Positions 10,245-19,571 are shown, counted from the stretch's first letter. The stretch: DNA of 64,000 nucleotides from Mucilaginibacter sp. PAMB04168 (GCF_039634365.2 NZ_CP155079.2:1178001-1242000); one strand, 5' to 3'. A program made the numbers and translations. The notes: generated by a model not told the origin, from the sequence alone.

Positions 10245-10838
10245 ATGTTTAAGCTAAAGTTTGCGCTAAGCCATTTTTTGCATCAGCGTAAGGCTATTAA
10301 CCGCCATGGGTTGCACTCGCCGTTTGTATATCGGCTGGTTGATGAAGTAATTTACGATTTTTCGAATAAAAAAGTATATGCTGAAATTGAAAAAGAATTA
10401 CAAGGAAGCAAAAAATTAGACGCAACAGACAAACTCCTGTACCGTTTGATAAATGATGCTAAGCCTGCTACTTTATGGATAGCGGGGCGCCATCAGCGTA
10501 CCGACAGCTCAATTATACAACGTGCAGCCCAAACAGTACTGATTAAAAAAATTGACAATGCAGCCGATTGGCGCGACACCATAGCGCCTGATGTAATCTT
10601 TTTAGATACGCAGCTCAACCCGCAATCAACCATGGATTATTTTAACAAGCTGCTACCCCGCATACATGCCGATACTTTGCTTATAGTGAAAAACATTAAC
10701 GAAAATATGCTTACCAAAACATCATTGAACATTATGCAATCGCACGCTAAGGTTACTGTATCTGTAAATTTGTTTTGGTTGGGACTATTCTATTTTAGGC
10801 CGGGCAAAGTGAAGGAAGATTTTTTGATTAAATTTTAA
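10245..10838 (+). CDS. Degenerate SAM-methyltransferase-like protein
   Basis: The 197-residue product has the N-terminus of a Bacteroidota class I methyltransferase family (INRHGLHSPFVYRLVDEVI) and its C-terminus (VTVSVNLFWLGLFYFRPGK). The part expected to hold the SAM-binding glycine motif reads ATLWIAGRHQRTDSS, without the usual G-x-G-x-G. The acidic loop that follows is also absent, and the protein is shorter than I would expect for the family. The later strand DVIFLDTQLNPQSTMDYF is kept. It is likely a family member that no longer binds SAM. It is transcribed away from the transglutaminase-like gene, with a 47-base divergent gap. Confidence 0.65.
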   Translation: MFKLKFALSHFLHQRKAINRHGLHSPFVYRLVDEVIYDFSNKKVYAEIEKELQGSKKLDATDKLLYRLINDAKPATLWIAGRHQRTDSSIIQRAAQTVLIKKIDNAADWRDTIAPDVIFLDTQLNPQSTMDYFNKLLPRIHADTLLIVKNINENMLTKTSLNIMQSHAKVTVSVNLFWLGLFYFRPGKVKEDFLIKF

Positions 10839-10998
10839 TGGAAGACAAGCATCGGGTGTTTTAAGTGATAATAAAACTTAGCGGCATCTGGTGGCCGAGC
10901 AACCTAAGTAACATGGGGCTTTTTAGCCAATCGCTTTGCAAGCGTATTTAGAACACCATGTTCGCCTCGCTCCGGCATCAAAACTCACAACTTATTTT

Positions 10999-12147
10999 TT
11001 AAAACGCTTCTCCCAAACTCAGGTAAAAGCCTTGCTGTCTTTTTTCGCCGGCGGGCTTTTGGCCCACACCGTAGTCTATACGCATGGTAAGGCCTTTTTC
11101 AGTATCAAAAAAGTAACGCAGTCCGCCGCCGTAGTTAGGTTTAAACTGGTCAAAATTCAAGCTGTTTTTAAATACGGTGCCCGTGCCTGCAAAGCCGGCA
11201 ATGCCAAAGCGGTCGCTTATGCGGTAGCGTAGCTCAGTTTGGCCGGCCAGCATATTTTTATCGCGATAGCGGCCATTGTAATAACCGCGCATCATTTCAT
11301 CGTTTCCTAGCTCGGGTAGTAAGTAAAACGGTGTTTGGCTACCCAGCAGGCTTTGGTCTTGTATGTTAAACCCTAATACCAAACGTTTGCTCAATGCAAA
11401 AAACTGAGCATACTCTATATTTAATAAGCTGCCCTGATAAGCATTATCAGCAAACAGGCCATGCATTACGTTCAGGTAGCCGGTTATATGCATACCCTTA
11501 GTGGTGTAAGTGTTGTTATTGCGATTGTCGAACGTAAGGCTTGGGCCGGCGTAAACGCCCGCGCCGCCATTGCGGTCTTGCGGTGTTAAACGGGCTTCGA
11601 AACTTTTGCCGGTATTTTCTATGCGGTACTTGTAATCATAAGCGCCCAGCACATAGCCTATGTAAATGTGCTCACCTAAGCGCTTTTCTCCTAAAAAATT
11701 AACCTTAAATCGTTTTTCACTAATTCGCTGCTCGTCGGTTTTCCGGGTATTATCGCCAATGCCATAAAAATTAAACGGAAAATTGATGTAGCTGATCCCT
11801 GCCGTGTAATGATACTTGTTTCGCGGTGTCCAGTAGCTACTGCTTAAGCTTACACGCTGCTGACCCTCGGTAGTAAAAGTAGCATAAGCAAAAATGTTAG
11901 ATACCCTGGTGCGCTTACTGCTGTCTGTGTAAAAAGAATAGAGGGTAGATGCACCCACCTCCAGTCCGGTTTCCGGAGCTGAACTCAGTACCGGCAGCAG
12001 AAAAAAGCTGGCGCTGCGCGTGCTGTCTTTCTCGAACAACATTTTACGAACAAACCTGGGCGTTATCTTTTTGATGAAAGCGGGCTGTGCGTGTGCGCTA
12101 AACGTACTTAAAACGAGTATTAGAAAAGCTATAATGTTTTTTTTCAT
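10999..12147 (-). CDS. Outer-membrane beta-barrel protein, BamA/TamA (surface antigen D15) family
   Basis: ATG 12147 gives a signal peptide (MKKNIIAFLILVLSTFSAHA). An in-frame start 27 bases upstream would add MYLFNPTPF before it and is less likely. The rest is beta-rich with alternating aromatic strands: the barrel ends with a surface-antigen pattern (GGGLRYFFDTEKGLTMRID, then GFYLSLGEAF with the terminal Phe typical of outer-membrane proteins). There are no obvious POTRA domains at 382 residues, so it is a short barrel-only member. The role, such as lipid or protein passage, is not shown. It is monocistronic on the minus strand. Confidence 0.82.
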   Translation of the reverse strand: MKKNIIAFLILVLSTFSAHAQPAFIKKITPRFVRKMLFEKDSTRSASFFLLPVLSSAPETGLEVGASTLYSFYTDSSKRTRVSNIFAYATFTTEGQQRVSLSSSYWTPRNKYHYTAGISYINFPFNFYGIGDNTRKTDEQRISEKRFKVNFLGEKRLGEHIYIGYVLGAYDYKYRIENTGKSFEARLTPQDRNGGAGVYAGPSLTFDNRNNNTYTTKGMHITGYLNVMHGLFADNAYQGSLLNIEYAQFFALSKRLVLGFNIQDQSLLGSQTPFYLLPELGNDEMMRGYYNGRYRDKNMLAGQTELRYRISDRFGIAGFAGTGTVFKNSLNFDQFKPNYGGGLRYFFDTEKGLTMRIDYGVGQKPAGEKRQQGFYLSLGEAF

Positions 12148-12288
12148 GAACGGCGTAGGGTTGAATAAGTACAAAGGTAGGTTTATTGTTTGCAGATTAA
12201 CAGTTACAAAGTGCGGATAGCAGTTTTAAAGGAACCCGATAGTGCCATATTTTTTGCATACATTTAAATAACATGACCCTGTAACCCA

Positions 12289-13842
12289 ATGCCTGATCCT
12301 CGTAAAATAAAAACGCCCGGTGTATACGTGCCCGAAAAGATGATCTTTCCAAATTCGGTGATTCAGGTAAGTACTGCTGTGCCTGTATTTATCGGATACA
12401 CGCAAAAGGCCAACGATGGTAAGCAGGCACTTCTCAATAAAGCCACCCGTATTACGTCCTTAAAACAGTATGTGCAACTTTTTGGCTCCGGGCAAGGTGC
12501 TTTATTAAAGTTTGCTATAACCGCAGCACCCGCATCTTGGCCTGTGCCTAACGCACCGCATGTAACCATTAACGGACGCGAGCAAGCTGTTCAAGCAAGT
12601 GCGCCGTCTTTTTACCTGTACAACGCTATCCGGCTGTTTTTTCAGAACGGTGGACTCGCTTGTTACATTATTGCTGTAGGTAATTATCATGAAAATATCC
12701 TGCTGGAGCATTTTAAAACCGGTTTGAGCATATTATTGGATCAGGCAGAGCCTGCATTGCTGGTAATGCCCGATGCTTTATTATTACCGCATGATGATTT
12801 TTATGCATTAGTACAAATGGCTTTGCAGCAATGTAAGGAGATGGGCAGTATATTTTACTTGGTTGATGTATGGGGAGGTAGTGCTATGGCCGATGTTAAC
12901 GTTATTGGTTCCGGATCAACCTTAGATGTTATTACCGACTTTAGAACCAATATAGGCGCCGATGCCCTTAGTTATGGTGCTGCCTATTTTCCATGGTTAA
13001 ATACCTCTATTCTAGGTGTTGACGAAATAACCTTTGCTAACCTGCCCGATTTAGATACTTATATTGAAACAGATGCATCTCATCAGGCGGCCTATCATGC
13101 AGTTAAAACTGCATTGCTCAACACAGCCTATGCGTTGCTCCGAGAGGATAACGCTATGCATAATGAAGCTACTATTGCAGCGGTACAACAGTCGCATTTA
13201 GCATTGCTGGCCGTTAGTTTAAATTATAAGCAGCTTATTGCAGCAGCTACTGCTGCTGCCAACGTACAGCCTGCGGCAGGGGCTTTGGCCGGCGTATACA
13301 TATCTAGCGATTTGAGCAAGGGAGTATGGAAAGCACCGGCAAATGTTAATCTTGCAGGGGTTATTAAACCAACGCTTTATATAACAGATGCTGTACAGCA
13401 AATATTAAATGTGAGCACTGCCGACGGCAAGTCGGTTAATGCAATACGCACATTCCCTGGGCGGGGCGTACTGGTGTGGGGTGCACGTACGCTTAACGGA
13501 AATAGTAATGAATGGCGCTATATAAGTGTTAAAAGAACGGTGATGATGATTGAGCAGTCGGCAAAACAGGCATTACTCCCTTATGCTTTGCAGCCCAATA
13601 ACGCCGATACTTGGATGAAGGTTAAAGATATGATGTACAATTTTTTATTAGGCCTGTGGAAGCAAGGTGCATTTGTAGGTACATCGCCCACCGACGCTTT
13701 TCATGTAAGCGTGGGCCTGGGTACTACCATGACCGCAGCCGATATAAGCAATGGTGTACTGATGCTCGAATTGATGGTTGCTTTGACTCGTCCTGCCGAA
13801 TTTATTTACATAAGGATTAAGCAGCAAATGCAAAAACCATAG
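12289..13842 (+). CDS. Contractile tail sheath protein (phage / extracellular injection system type)
   Basis: The 517-residue product begins with the sheath N-terminus (KIKTPGVYVPEKMIFPNSV, then AVPVFIGYTQKA). It has the middle subtilisin-like insertion region (LLVMPDALLLPHDDFYALV) and ends with the strongly conserved sheath C-terminal domain (FPGRGVLVWGARTL, YISVKRTVMMIEQSAKQAL, and the final strand). In known systems sheath subunits wrap a tail tube and contract to drive it through a membrane. Here there is no tube, baseplate, spike or AAA gene nearby: its neighbours are an outer-membrane barrel and a deoxyhypusine-synthase-like gene. It is intact, so it may assemble with parts encoded elsewhere. 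Confidence 0.9.
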   Translation: MPDPRKIKTPGVYVPEKMIFPNSVIQVSTAVPVFIGYTQKANDGKQALLNKATRITSLKQYVQLFGSGQGALLKFAITAAPASWPVPNAPHVTINGREQAVQASAPSFYLYNAIRLFFQNGGLACYIIAVGNYHENILLEHFKTGLSILLDQAEPALLVMPDALLLPHDDFYALVQMALQQCKEMGSIFYLVDVWGGSAMADVNVIGSGSTLDVITDFRTNIGADALSYGAAYFPWLNTSILGVDEITFANLPDLDTYIETDASHQAAYHAVKTALLNTAYALLREDNAMHNEATIAAVQQSHLALLAVSLNYKQLIAAATAAANVQPAAGALAGVYISSDLSKGVWKAPANVNLAGVIKPTLYITDAVQQILNVSTADGKSVNAIRTFPGRGVLVWGARTLNGNSNEWRYISVKRTVMMIEQSAKQALLPYALQPNNADTWMKVKDMMYNFLLGLWKQGAFVGTSPTDAFHVSVGLGTTMTAADISNGVLMLELMVALTRPAEFIYIRIKQQMQKP

Positions 13843-13919
13843 CATTTTGGGCAATTGTAGCGAGTTATCGTAATCCTTTCAATTCTTAATCCCATCTTCT
13901 CAATCTTAAACAAATTACC

Positions 13920-13927
13920 TACTTTTG
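13920..13927 (+). promoter_or_regulatory. -7 element before the DHS-like gene
   Basis: TACTTTTG is an exact TAnnTTTG match 22 bases before ATG 13950. No clear TTTG lies at the -33 distance, so the promoter is only partly supported. Confidence 0.45.
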
Positions 13928-13949
13928 CGCCTGATTTTTAATTGATTGG

Positions 13950-14933
13950 ATGATGGATATTACTAGAGGACCTATATCTCAGTTTATTGAGAAAAACTAC
14001 CGGCATTTTAATGCAGCCGCATTAATGGATGCTGCCAAAGGATACGAAACACACCTGCTTGAGGGTGGTAAAATGATGGTTACGCTGGCCGGCGCTATGA
14101 GTACAGCGGAACTGGGTATTTCGCTGGCCGAAATGATTCGTCAAGATAAAATTGCAATTATTTCATGTACCGGCGCTAATCTCGAAGAAGATATCATGAA
14201 CCTGGTTGCGCACTCACACTACAAGCGTGTGCCTAACTATCGCGACTTAAGTCCGCAGGACGAATGGGATTTGTTGGAGAATCATTATAACCGCGTAACG
14301 GATACCTGTATACCTGAAGAAGAAGCTTTCCGCCGTTTGCAAAAGCATATTCACCAGGTTTGGAAAGATGCAGATGACACAGGTGAGCGTTATTTTCCGC
14401 ATGAGTACATGTATAAGATGCTGCTAAGCGGCGATTTGGAGCAGTATTACGAAATTGACCCGAAAAATTCATGGATGCTGGCTGCGGCCGAAAAGAACCT
14501 GCCAATTGTGGTACCAGGCTGGGAAGACTCAACCATGGGTAACATATTTGCTTCATACGTAATTAAGGGGCAAATTAAAGCCAGTACCATGAAGAGTGGT
14601 ATTGAGTATATGGCTTGGTTGGCCGATTGGTATGTAAAAAATTCGGATGGCAAGGGCATTGGCTTTTTCCAGATTGGTGGTGGCATTGCCGGCGATTTTC
14701 CAATATGCGTTGTGCCTATGCTTTACCAGGATATGGAAATGGAAAACATTCCTTTTTGGAGCTATTTCTGCCAGATATCTGATTCCACTACATCATACGG
14801 TTCATACTCGGGTGCAGTGCCAAACGAAAAAATTACCTGGGGTAAGCTGGATATCCACACACCTAAGTTTATAGTAGAATCTGACGCTACCATAGTAGCA
14901 CCGCTGATATTCGCCTGGTTACTAAAACAATAA
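13950..14933 (+). CDS. Deoxyhypusine-synthase-like (DHS family) protein
   Basis: DHS-family enzymes transfer an aminobutyl group from spermidine in an NAD-dependent reaction. Bacteria lack eIF5A hypusine, so bacterial members are thought to act on polyamines, for example in making homospermidine. The 327-residue protein has the family core: GKMMVTLAGAMSTAELGISL, ISCTGANLEED (NAD side), GWEDSTMGNIFASY, IGGGIAGDFP, and near the C-terminus SGAVPNEKITWGKL. That last motif corresponds to the active-site Lys loop (WGK), with Lys299 in place of human Lys329. Start is ATG 13950 or 13953. The gene stands alone and ends in a strong terminator. The substrate is inferred from the family only. Confidence 0.87.
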   Translation: MMDITRGPISQFIEKNYRHFNAAALMDAAKGYETHLLEGGKMMVTLAGAMSTAELGISLAEMIRQDKIAIISCTGANLEEDIMNLVAHSHYKRVPNYRDLSPQDEWDLLENHYNRVTDTCIPEEEAFRRLQKHIHQVWKDADDTGERYFPHEYMYKMLLSGDLEQYYEIDPKNSWMLAAAEKNLPIVVPGWEDSTMGNIFASYVIKGQIKASTMKSGIEYMAWLADWYVKNSDGKGIGFFQIGGGIAGDFPICVVPMLYQDMEMENIPFWSYFCQISDSTTSYGSYSGAVPNEKITWGKLDIHTPKFIVESDATIVAPLIFAWLLKQ

Positions 14934-14989
14934 AATAGATTTTCAAATCTGCAACTCGCCGTTGCAAGAAAATTTATTTAAATACAACG

Positions 14990-15026
14990 AAAATAGCCCT
15001 CTGATAAATCGGAGGGCTATTTTTTT
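14990..15026 (+). terminator. Rho-independent terminator
   Basis: AAATAGCCCTC (14991-15001) pairs with GAGGGCTATTT (15012-15022), with a T run after it. It separates the DHS-like gene from the act operon. Confidence 0.9.
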
Positions 15027-15069
15027 AACTAGTTTAGACTGATTATAAATTAGAAACAAGTGTCACTAA

Positions 15070-15103
15070 TTTGTCAGCCATAGTTTATAAAATTTTACTT
15101 TTG
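15070..15103 (+). promoter_or_regulatory. Putative main promoter of the act/cox operon
   Basis: TTTG (15070-15073) and TACTTTTG (15096-15103) are 22 bases apart and fit the Bacteroidota -33/-7 pattern fairly well. About 80 bases of leader would precede the actA ATG. An 8-base perfect inverted repeat, ACTGAAAA/TTTTCAGT (15107-15140), starts within 4 bases of the -7 box and would fold at the very 5' end of the message. Confidence 0.6.
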
Positions 15104-15187
15104 TGGACTGAAAAAAGCGGGATACCTACGTCTTTTCAGTTTATAAAGTATCACACACATACAAATTATCTAGCATAAATACGCTTT

Positions 15188-16462
15188 ATGAGAAAATTCT
15201 CATTACTTCTTAAACAGTTTTCAAGGTCGGTTTTACTGGTAGCGGGCTTAACGGCCATGGGCTTTAATGCCCTTGCTCAAGGTGATGCTGCCAAGGGCGA
15301 AGCTTTATATAAGGCGAAATGTACCTCATGTCATAAACTCGATCAGCGTTTAACCGGTCCGGCTTTAGGCCCTGTAATGACGTCTGAGACTGACGACAAG
15401 TGGTTAACCAAATGGATTCAGAACAACCAGGCTTTAATTGCCGCTAAAGATCCAAAAGCGCTTAAGATTTACAACGAGTACAACCAGGCGGGCATGAACG
15501 TGTTCACTGAGCTGAGCGATGGTGATGTGGCTAACATTATTACCTACGTTCGCGATGAGTACAAGAAAATGCAGGCAGCTCCTGCCGCTGGTGGTTCTGC
15601 CAACGCTGCAGGTGCCGGTGCTGCTGAGGGTCCAAGCAATGCATTGATTTTCGGTTTGATTGCCGCAGTTGTTGTAGCCTTAATCGTTATCCTGGTTCTT
15701 AACCGTGCCATTGGTACTTTAGAGCGTTTGATCTTAAAACGTAAAGATCTGCTTCCTGAAGAGGATGTAGTAGAAGAGGCTGTTGCTGTTGATCGTTTTG
15801 CTACCGTTAAAAGGTTGGCTAAAAATAAGAAACTGGTATTCTTCTTCGTATTAGCCGGTACCATCGCTTTAGGTAGCTGGAGCTGGGTAACCATGTGGAA
15901 CACCAACGTTCATCAAGGATATCAACCCGTACAACCTATTAAATACTCACACGAGTTGCACGCAGGTGTGATGAAGATTAATTGTCAGTACTGTCACTCA
16001 AGTGCATATAAAGGTAAAAATGCAACTATACCATCACTAAACGTGTGTATGAACTGCCATAAGGTAGTTAAAACAGAATCTCCTGAGATACACAAAATTT
16101 ATGATGCATTGGGTTATGATCCGGGTACCCAGAAATATGATACCACTAAGGCTCGTCCTATCCAATGGGTGCGTATACACAACCTGCCTGATTTTGCTTA
16201 CTTTAATCACTCGCAGCACACTAAGGTTGCAGGTATTCAGTGCCAGAAATGTCACGGTCCGATCCAAACCATGAAAGAGGTTTATCAATATTCACCTCTT
16301 ACCATGAAATGGTGTATCCAGTGCCACAAGCGCACCGAAACCGGCTTTAAAGGCAATGCTTACTACGACAAAATGGTTGAAGTGCATGATGCTTTAAAAC
16401 GCGGCGAAAAAGTAACCGCTGCAGCATTAGGCGGTTTGGAGTGTGCTAAATGCCACTATTAA
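15188..16462 (+). CDS. actA: Alternative complex III subunit A, multihaem cytochrome c
   Basis: It carries electrons from the quinol-oxidising part of alternative complex III to a periplasmic acceptor. After a signal peptide (to about residue 30, ending NALAQ) there is a mono-haem cytochrome c domain with CTSCH at 45-49. A Gly/Ala-rich linker, a membrane helix (near 152-177) and a second one (near 211-230) follow. The last part is a pentahaem module with CQYCH, CMNCH, CQKCH, CIQCH and CAKCH. Six CxxCH sites are present in total, so the mono-haem domain is fused to the pentahaem ActA. It is the first gene of the act operon. Confidence 0.93.
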   Translation: MRKFSLLLKQFSRSVLLVAGLTAMGFNALAQGDAAKGEALYKAKCTSCHKLDQRLTGPALGPVMTSETDDKWLTKWIQNNQALIAAKDPKALKIYNEYNQAGMNVFTELSDGDVANIITYVRDEYKKMQAAPAAGGSANAAGAGAAEGPSNALIFGLIAAVVVALIVILVLNRAIGTLERLILKRKDLLPEEDVVEEAVAVDRFATVKRLAKNKKLVFFFVLAGTIALGSWSWVTMWNTNVHQGYQPVQPIKYSHELHAGVMKINCQYCHSSAYKGKNATIPSLNVCMNCHKVVKTESPEIHKIYDALGYDPGTQKYDTTKARPIQWVRIHNLPDFAYFNHSQHTKVAGIQCQKCHGPIQTMKEVYQYSPLTMKWCIQCHKRTETGFKGNAYYDKMVEVHDALKRGEKVTAAALGGLECAKCHY

Positions 16463-16503
16463 TAAATTAAGAAACTTAGCAATTTACAGTTTATAAAGCT
16501 TAA

Positions 16504-19500
16504 ATGGAAAGCAATAAAAAATACTGGAAAGGTTTAGAAGAGCTGAACAACACGCCAGAGTTTGTTGAATTAAACAAACATGAGTTTGCTGAGCCTGTTC
16601 CGATTGAGGAAGTGCTGAGCGGTAACGGTTTAACCGGTAAAACGCCGCGTCGTAATTTCTTAAAAACAGTTGGCTTTGGTATAGGTGCCGTTTCACTCGC
16701 CGCCTGTCAGAAAACACCTGTTCACAAATCTATACCTTACTTAATTAAACCCGAGGAGGTAACTCCTGGTGTAGCTAACTATTATACATCCAGCTATAAT
16801 GGCCATGCTATATTAGTTAAAACCCGCGAAGGACGCCCGATTAAAATTGAAGGTAACCCTGGTGATGTATTAGGGCAGGGTGGTGTTAACGCACAAGTAC
16901 AGGCTTCAATATTAGACCTGTATAACGTTGCCCGCTTAAAAGGCCCTATGCAAGATAATGGCGACGTAGCCTGGAGCCAGCTTGACGATTATGTTAAAGC
17001 TGAACTGGGTGCCATTAAAGCAAGCGGTAAACAAATCCGTATTGTAACCTCAACAATTAATAGCCCTTCAACTTTAAGGGTGATCAGCGATTTTATCGCT
17101 CAATATCCAACTGCTAAGCACGTTACTTATGATGCGGTTTCTTTAACCGGTATTATTCAGGCCAATCAAAATAGCTTTGGCAAAGCAGTTTTGCCACGCT
17201 ATAGCTTTGACAAGGCCGACGTAATTGTAAGCTTTGGTGCCGACTTTTTAGGCCCGTGGATTTCACAAGCAGAGCACATGCGTCAGTATGTGTCAAACCG
17301 TAGCCACGAAGCTTTGGAAGGCAAGAAAATGTCACGCCATATCCAGTTCGAAGCCCGCATGAGCTTAACCGGAAGTAACGCCGACGTTCGTGTGCCAATT
17401 AAACCATCTGAAGAAGGTGTTGCCTTAGTTAGCTTATATAATGCTATTGCCGGCACTACTTTACCTGGTACTAAAAAACTGACAGATAAGGCTACAGAGA
17501 ACGCTGTAATTATAGCCGCTAAAGAACTGGTTGCTGCCAAAGGCCGTGCACTGGTTGTAGCAGGTACTAACGATGTAGCTTCGCAAATACTGGTTAACGC
17601 AATAAATTCGTTGCTGGGCAGCTACGGTACTACGATCGATTTAGACAACCCATCATACCAATACAAAGGTAACGATGCAGAAATGGTGGCCTTTGTTGAT
17701 GAGATGAAAGCAGGCCAGGTTGGCGCCGTGTTATTTTTAAATGCCAACCCGGTATATAATTATTACCAAAGCAGTGCTTTTGCAGATGCTTTGAAAAAAG
17801 TACGTTTACGCATTTCATTTGCTGAAAGCAACGACGAAACAGCTGCACAATGTAATATAGTAGCGCCTAACAGCCACTACCTGGAATCATGGGGTGACGA
17901 AAATGCTGTCGAGGGTTATTATACCATTGTACAACCAACCATCAATAAGGTATATGACAGCCGTAAAGCTGAAGAAAGCTTACTGGTGTGGTCAAACAAC
18001 CCGGTTAAAGATTACTACACATACGTACGTAATACCTGGAACACTACTCTATTACCTCAAGGAGGCTTTGCCGGTCAGAACGGCTGGGAAAGCTTACTGC
18101 AAACCGGTTTTGTAAAGGCGGCTGCTAAACCAGCGGGCACTTACACTTTTAGCCGCGATTTGAACGCTGTAGCACAAACCATTTTGGGGCAGAGCGCCAA
18201 ACTAGCTGCAGGTGAAGGTAAATTGGAACTGGAAGTTTTTGAAAGCAATACAGTACGTGACGGTAAATATGCCAATAACCCATGGTTACAGGAGTTACCT
18301 GATCCAGTTTCGAAAGTTACTTGGGATAACTATGTAGCTATATCTCCTAAAACAGCTAAAGAATTAAAACTGGAAGAAGGTGACGTAGTAAAAGTTACGG
18401 CTAACAATTATTCAACAGAGTTACCAATACTATTACAACCAGGCCAGGCGCAAGGTACTATCTCTATCGCTTTGGGTTACGGCCGTTCAAAAGCTGGTAA
18501 AGTAGGTGATGAAGTGGGTAAAAACGCTTTCCCTTTCTTAAGCTTTGTAAACGGTACTTTCCGCGGCACAGCAATTGCTCAACTGGAGGCAGTAGGCGGT
18601 GATAAAATTGTGTTGGCACAAACACAAACTCACCACTCGTATGAAGGTCGTGATGTAATTCGCGAAACTACATTACAGCAGTTCCTGAAAAAGCCAGAAG
18701 GCGAGAAAGAAGAGAAAAAAGAAACCTACGATTTGTGGAATGATTATGATCGTCCGCAATATGACTGGGTAATGGCTATAGACTTAAATGCTTGTACAGG
18801 TTGCGGTGCTTGTGTTGTAGCTTGTAACGCCGAAAATAATATTCCGGTTGTAGGCCGTGATGAGGTTCGCCGTCGTCGTGAGATGCACTGGATCCGTATT
18901 GACCGTTATTATAGCTTTGACGAAAACGGCCATAACGTTACCGAGGAAAAAGAGATCAACAAACTGGAAAACCTGGATAACGTTTCTGTTACCTTCCAGC
19001 CAATGCTTTGCCAGCACTGTGATCACGCACCTTGCGAAACTGTTTGTCCGGTTTTAGCTACCACGCACTCATCAGAAGGTTTAAACCAGATGACTTACAA
19101 CCGTTGTGTTGGTACACGTTATTGCGCTAACAACTGTCCTTATAAAGTGCGTCGTTTCAACTGGTTCAACTACTGGAATGATTCACGTTTTGAGAACTAT
19201 ATCCAAAACGATTACACAGAATTGGTATTAAACCCTGATGTTACTACCCGTTTCCGTGGTGTAATGGAGAAATGTACTTTCTGCGTACAACGTATACAAG
19301 CTGGTAAACTAAATGCCAAATTACAAAAACGTCCTTTACAGGATGGTGATATCAAAGTTGCCTGTCAGCAAACCTGCCCTGCCAACGCCATCATATTTGG
19401 TAACAAAAACGATCCTAATTCACAAGTATCTAAAGCTTTAAAAAGTGAAAGAACTTACTATGTGCTGGAAGAGTTAAACGTTAAGCCAGGCATCGGTTAC

Positions 19501-19542
19501 CAAACCAAAGTAAGAAACAGAGACGCAGTAACAGAAGCATAA
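16504..19542 (+). CDS. actB: Alternative complex III subunit B, molybdopterin-like / Fe-S protein
   Basis: This 1012-residue periplasm-facing subunit carries electrons through Fe-S clusters. Near residue 53 a twin-arginine-like signal RRNFLKTVGFGIGAVS is followed by a lipobox-like LAAC, which fits export and membrane anchoring. The first ~730 residues resemble a molybdopterin oxidoreductase without visible cofactor signatures, as in other ActB proteins. The C-terminal 250 residues are a ferredoxin-like domain with Cys clusters: CTGCGACVVACNAEN, CQHCDHAPCETVCP, CVGTRYCANNCPYKVRR, CTFCVQR and CQQTCPANAI. This is the usual 4-cluster layout. It lies between actA and actC with short gaps. Confidence 0.95.
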   Translation: MESNKKYWKGLEELNNTPEFVELNKHEFAEPVPIEEVLSGNGLTGKTPRRNFLKTVGFGIGAVSLAACQKTPVHKSIPYLIKPEEVTPGVANYYTSSYNGHAILVKTREGRPIKIEGNPGDVLGQGGVNAQVQASILDLYNVARLKGPMQDNGDVAWSQLDDYVKAELGAIKASGKQIRIVTSTINSPSTLRVISDFIAQYPTAKHVTYDAVSLTGIIQANQNSFGKAVLPRYSFDKADVIVSFGADFLGPWISQAEHMRQYVSNRSHEALEGKKMSRHIQFEARMSLTGSNADVRVPIKPSEEGVALVSLYNAIAGTTLPGTKKLTDKATENAVIIAAKELVAAKGRALVVAGTNDVASQILVNAINSLLGSYGTTIDLDNPSYQYKGNDAEMVAFVDEMKAGQVGAVLFLNANPVYNYYQSSAFADALKKVRLRISFAESNDETAAQCNIVAPNSHYLESWGDENAVEGYYTIVQPTINKVYDSRKAEESLLVWSNNPVKDYYTYVRNTWNTTLLPQGGFAGQNGWESLLQTGFVKAAAKPAGTYTFSRDLNAVAQTILGQSAKLAAGEGKLELEVFESNTVRDGKYANNPWLQELPDPVSKVTWDNYVAISPKTAKELKLEEGDVVKVTANNYSTELPILLQPGQAQGTISIALGYGRSKAGKVGDEVGKNAFPFLSFVNGTFRGTAIAQLEAVGGDKIVLAQTQTHHSYEGRDVIRETTLQQFLKKPEGEKEEKKETYDLWNDYDRPQYDWVMAIDLNACTGCGACVVACNAENNIPVVGRDEVRRRREMHWIRIDRYYSFDENGHNVTEEKEINKLENLDNVSVTFQPMLCQHCDHAPCETVCPVLATTHSSEGLNQMTYNRCVGTRYCANNCPYKVRRFNWFNYWNDSRFENYIQNDYTELVLNPDVTTRFRGVMEKCTFCVQRIQAGKLNAKLQKRPLQDGDIKVACQQTCPANAIIFGNKNDPNSQVSKALKSERTYYVLEELNVKPGIGYQTKVRNRDAVTEA

Positions 19543-19571
19543 ATTATAAAAACACGAGATTATTATATACT

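Noticed and set aside
10839..10998. Riboswitch or small RNA in the 160-base gap
   Set aside because: Only a short CGCTT/AAGCG stem is visible and no known aptamer pattern was recognised.
12289..13842. Prophage or complete injection-system locus
   Set aside because: No other phage or tail gene is seen within about 10 kb on either side; only the sheath gene is supported.
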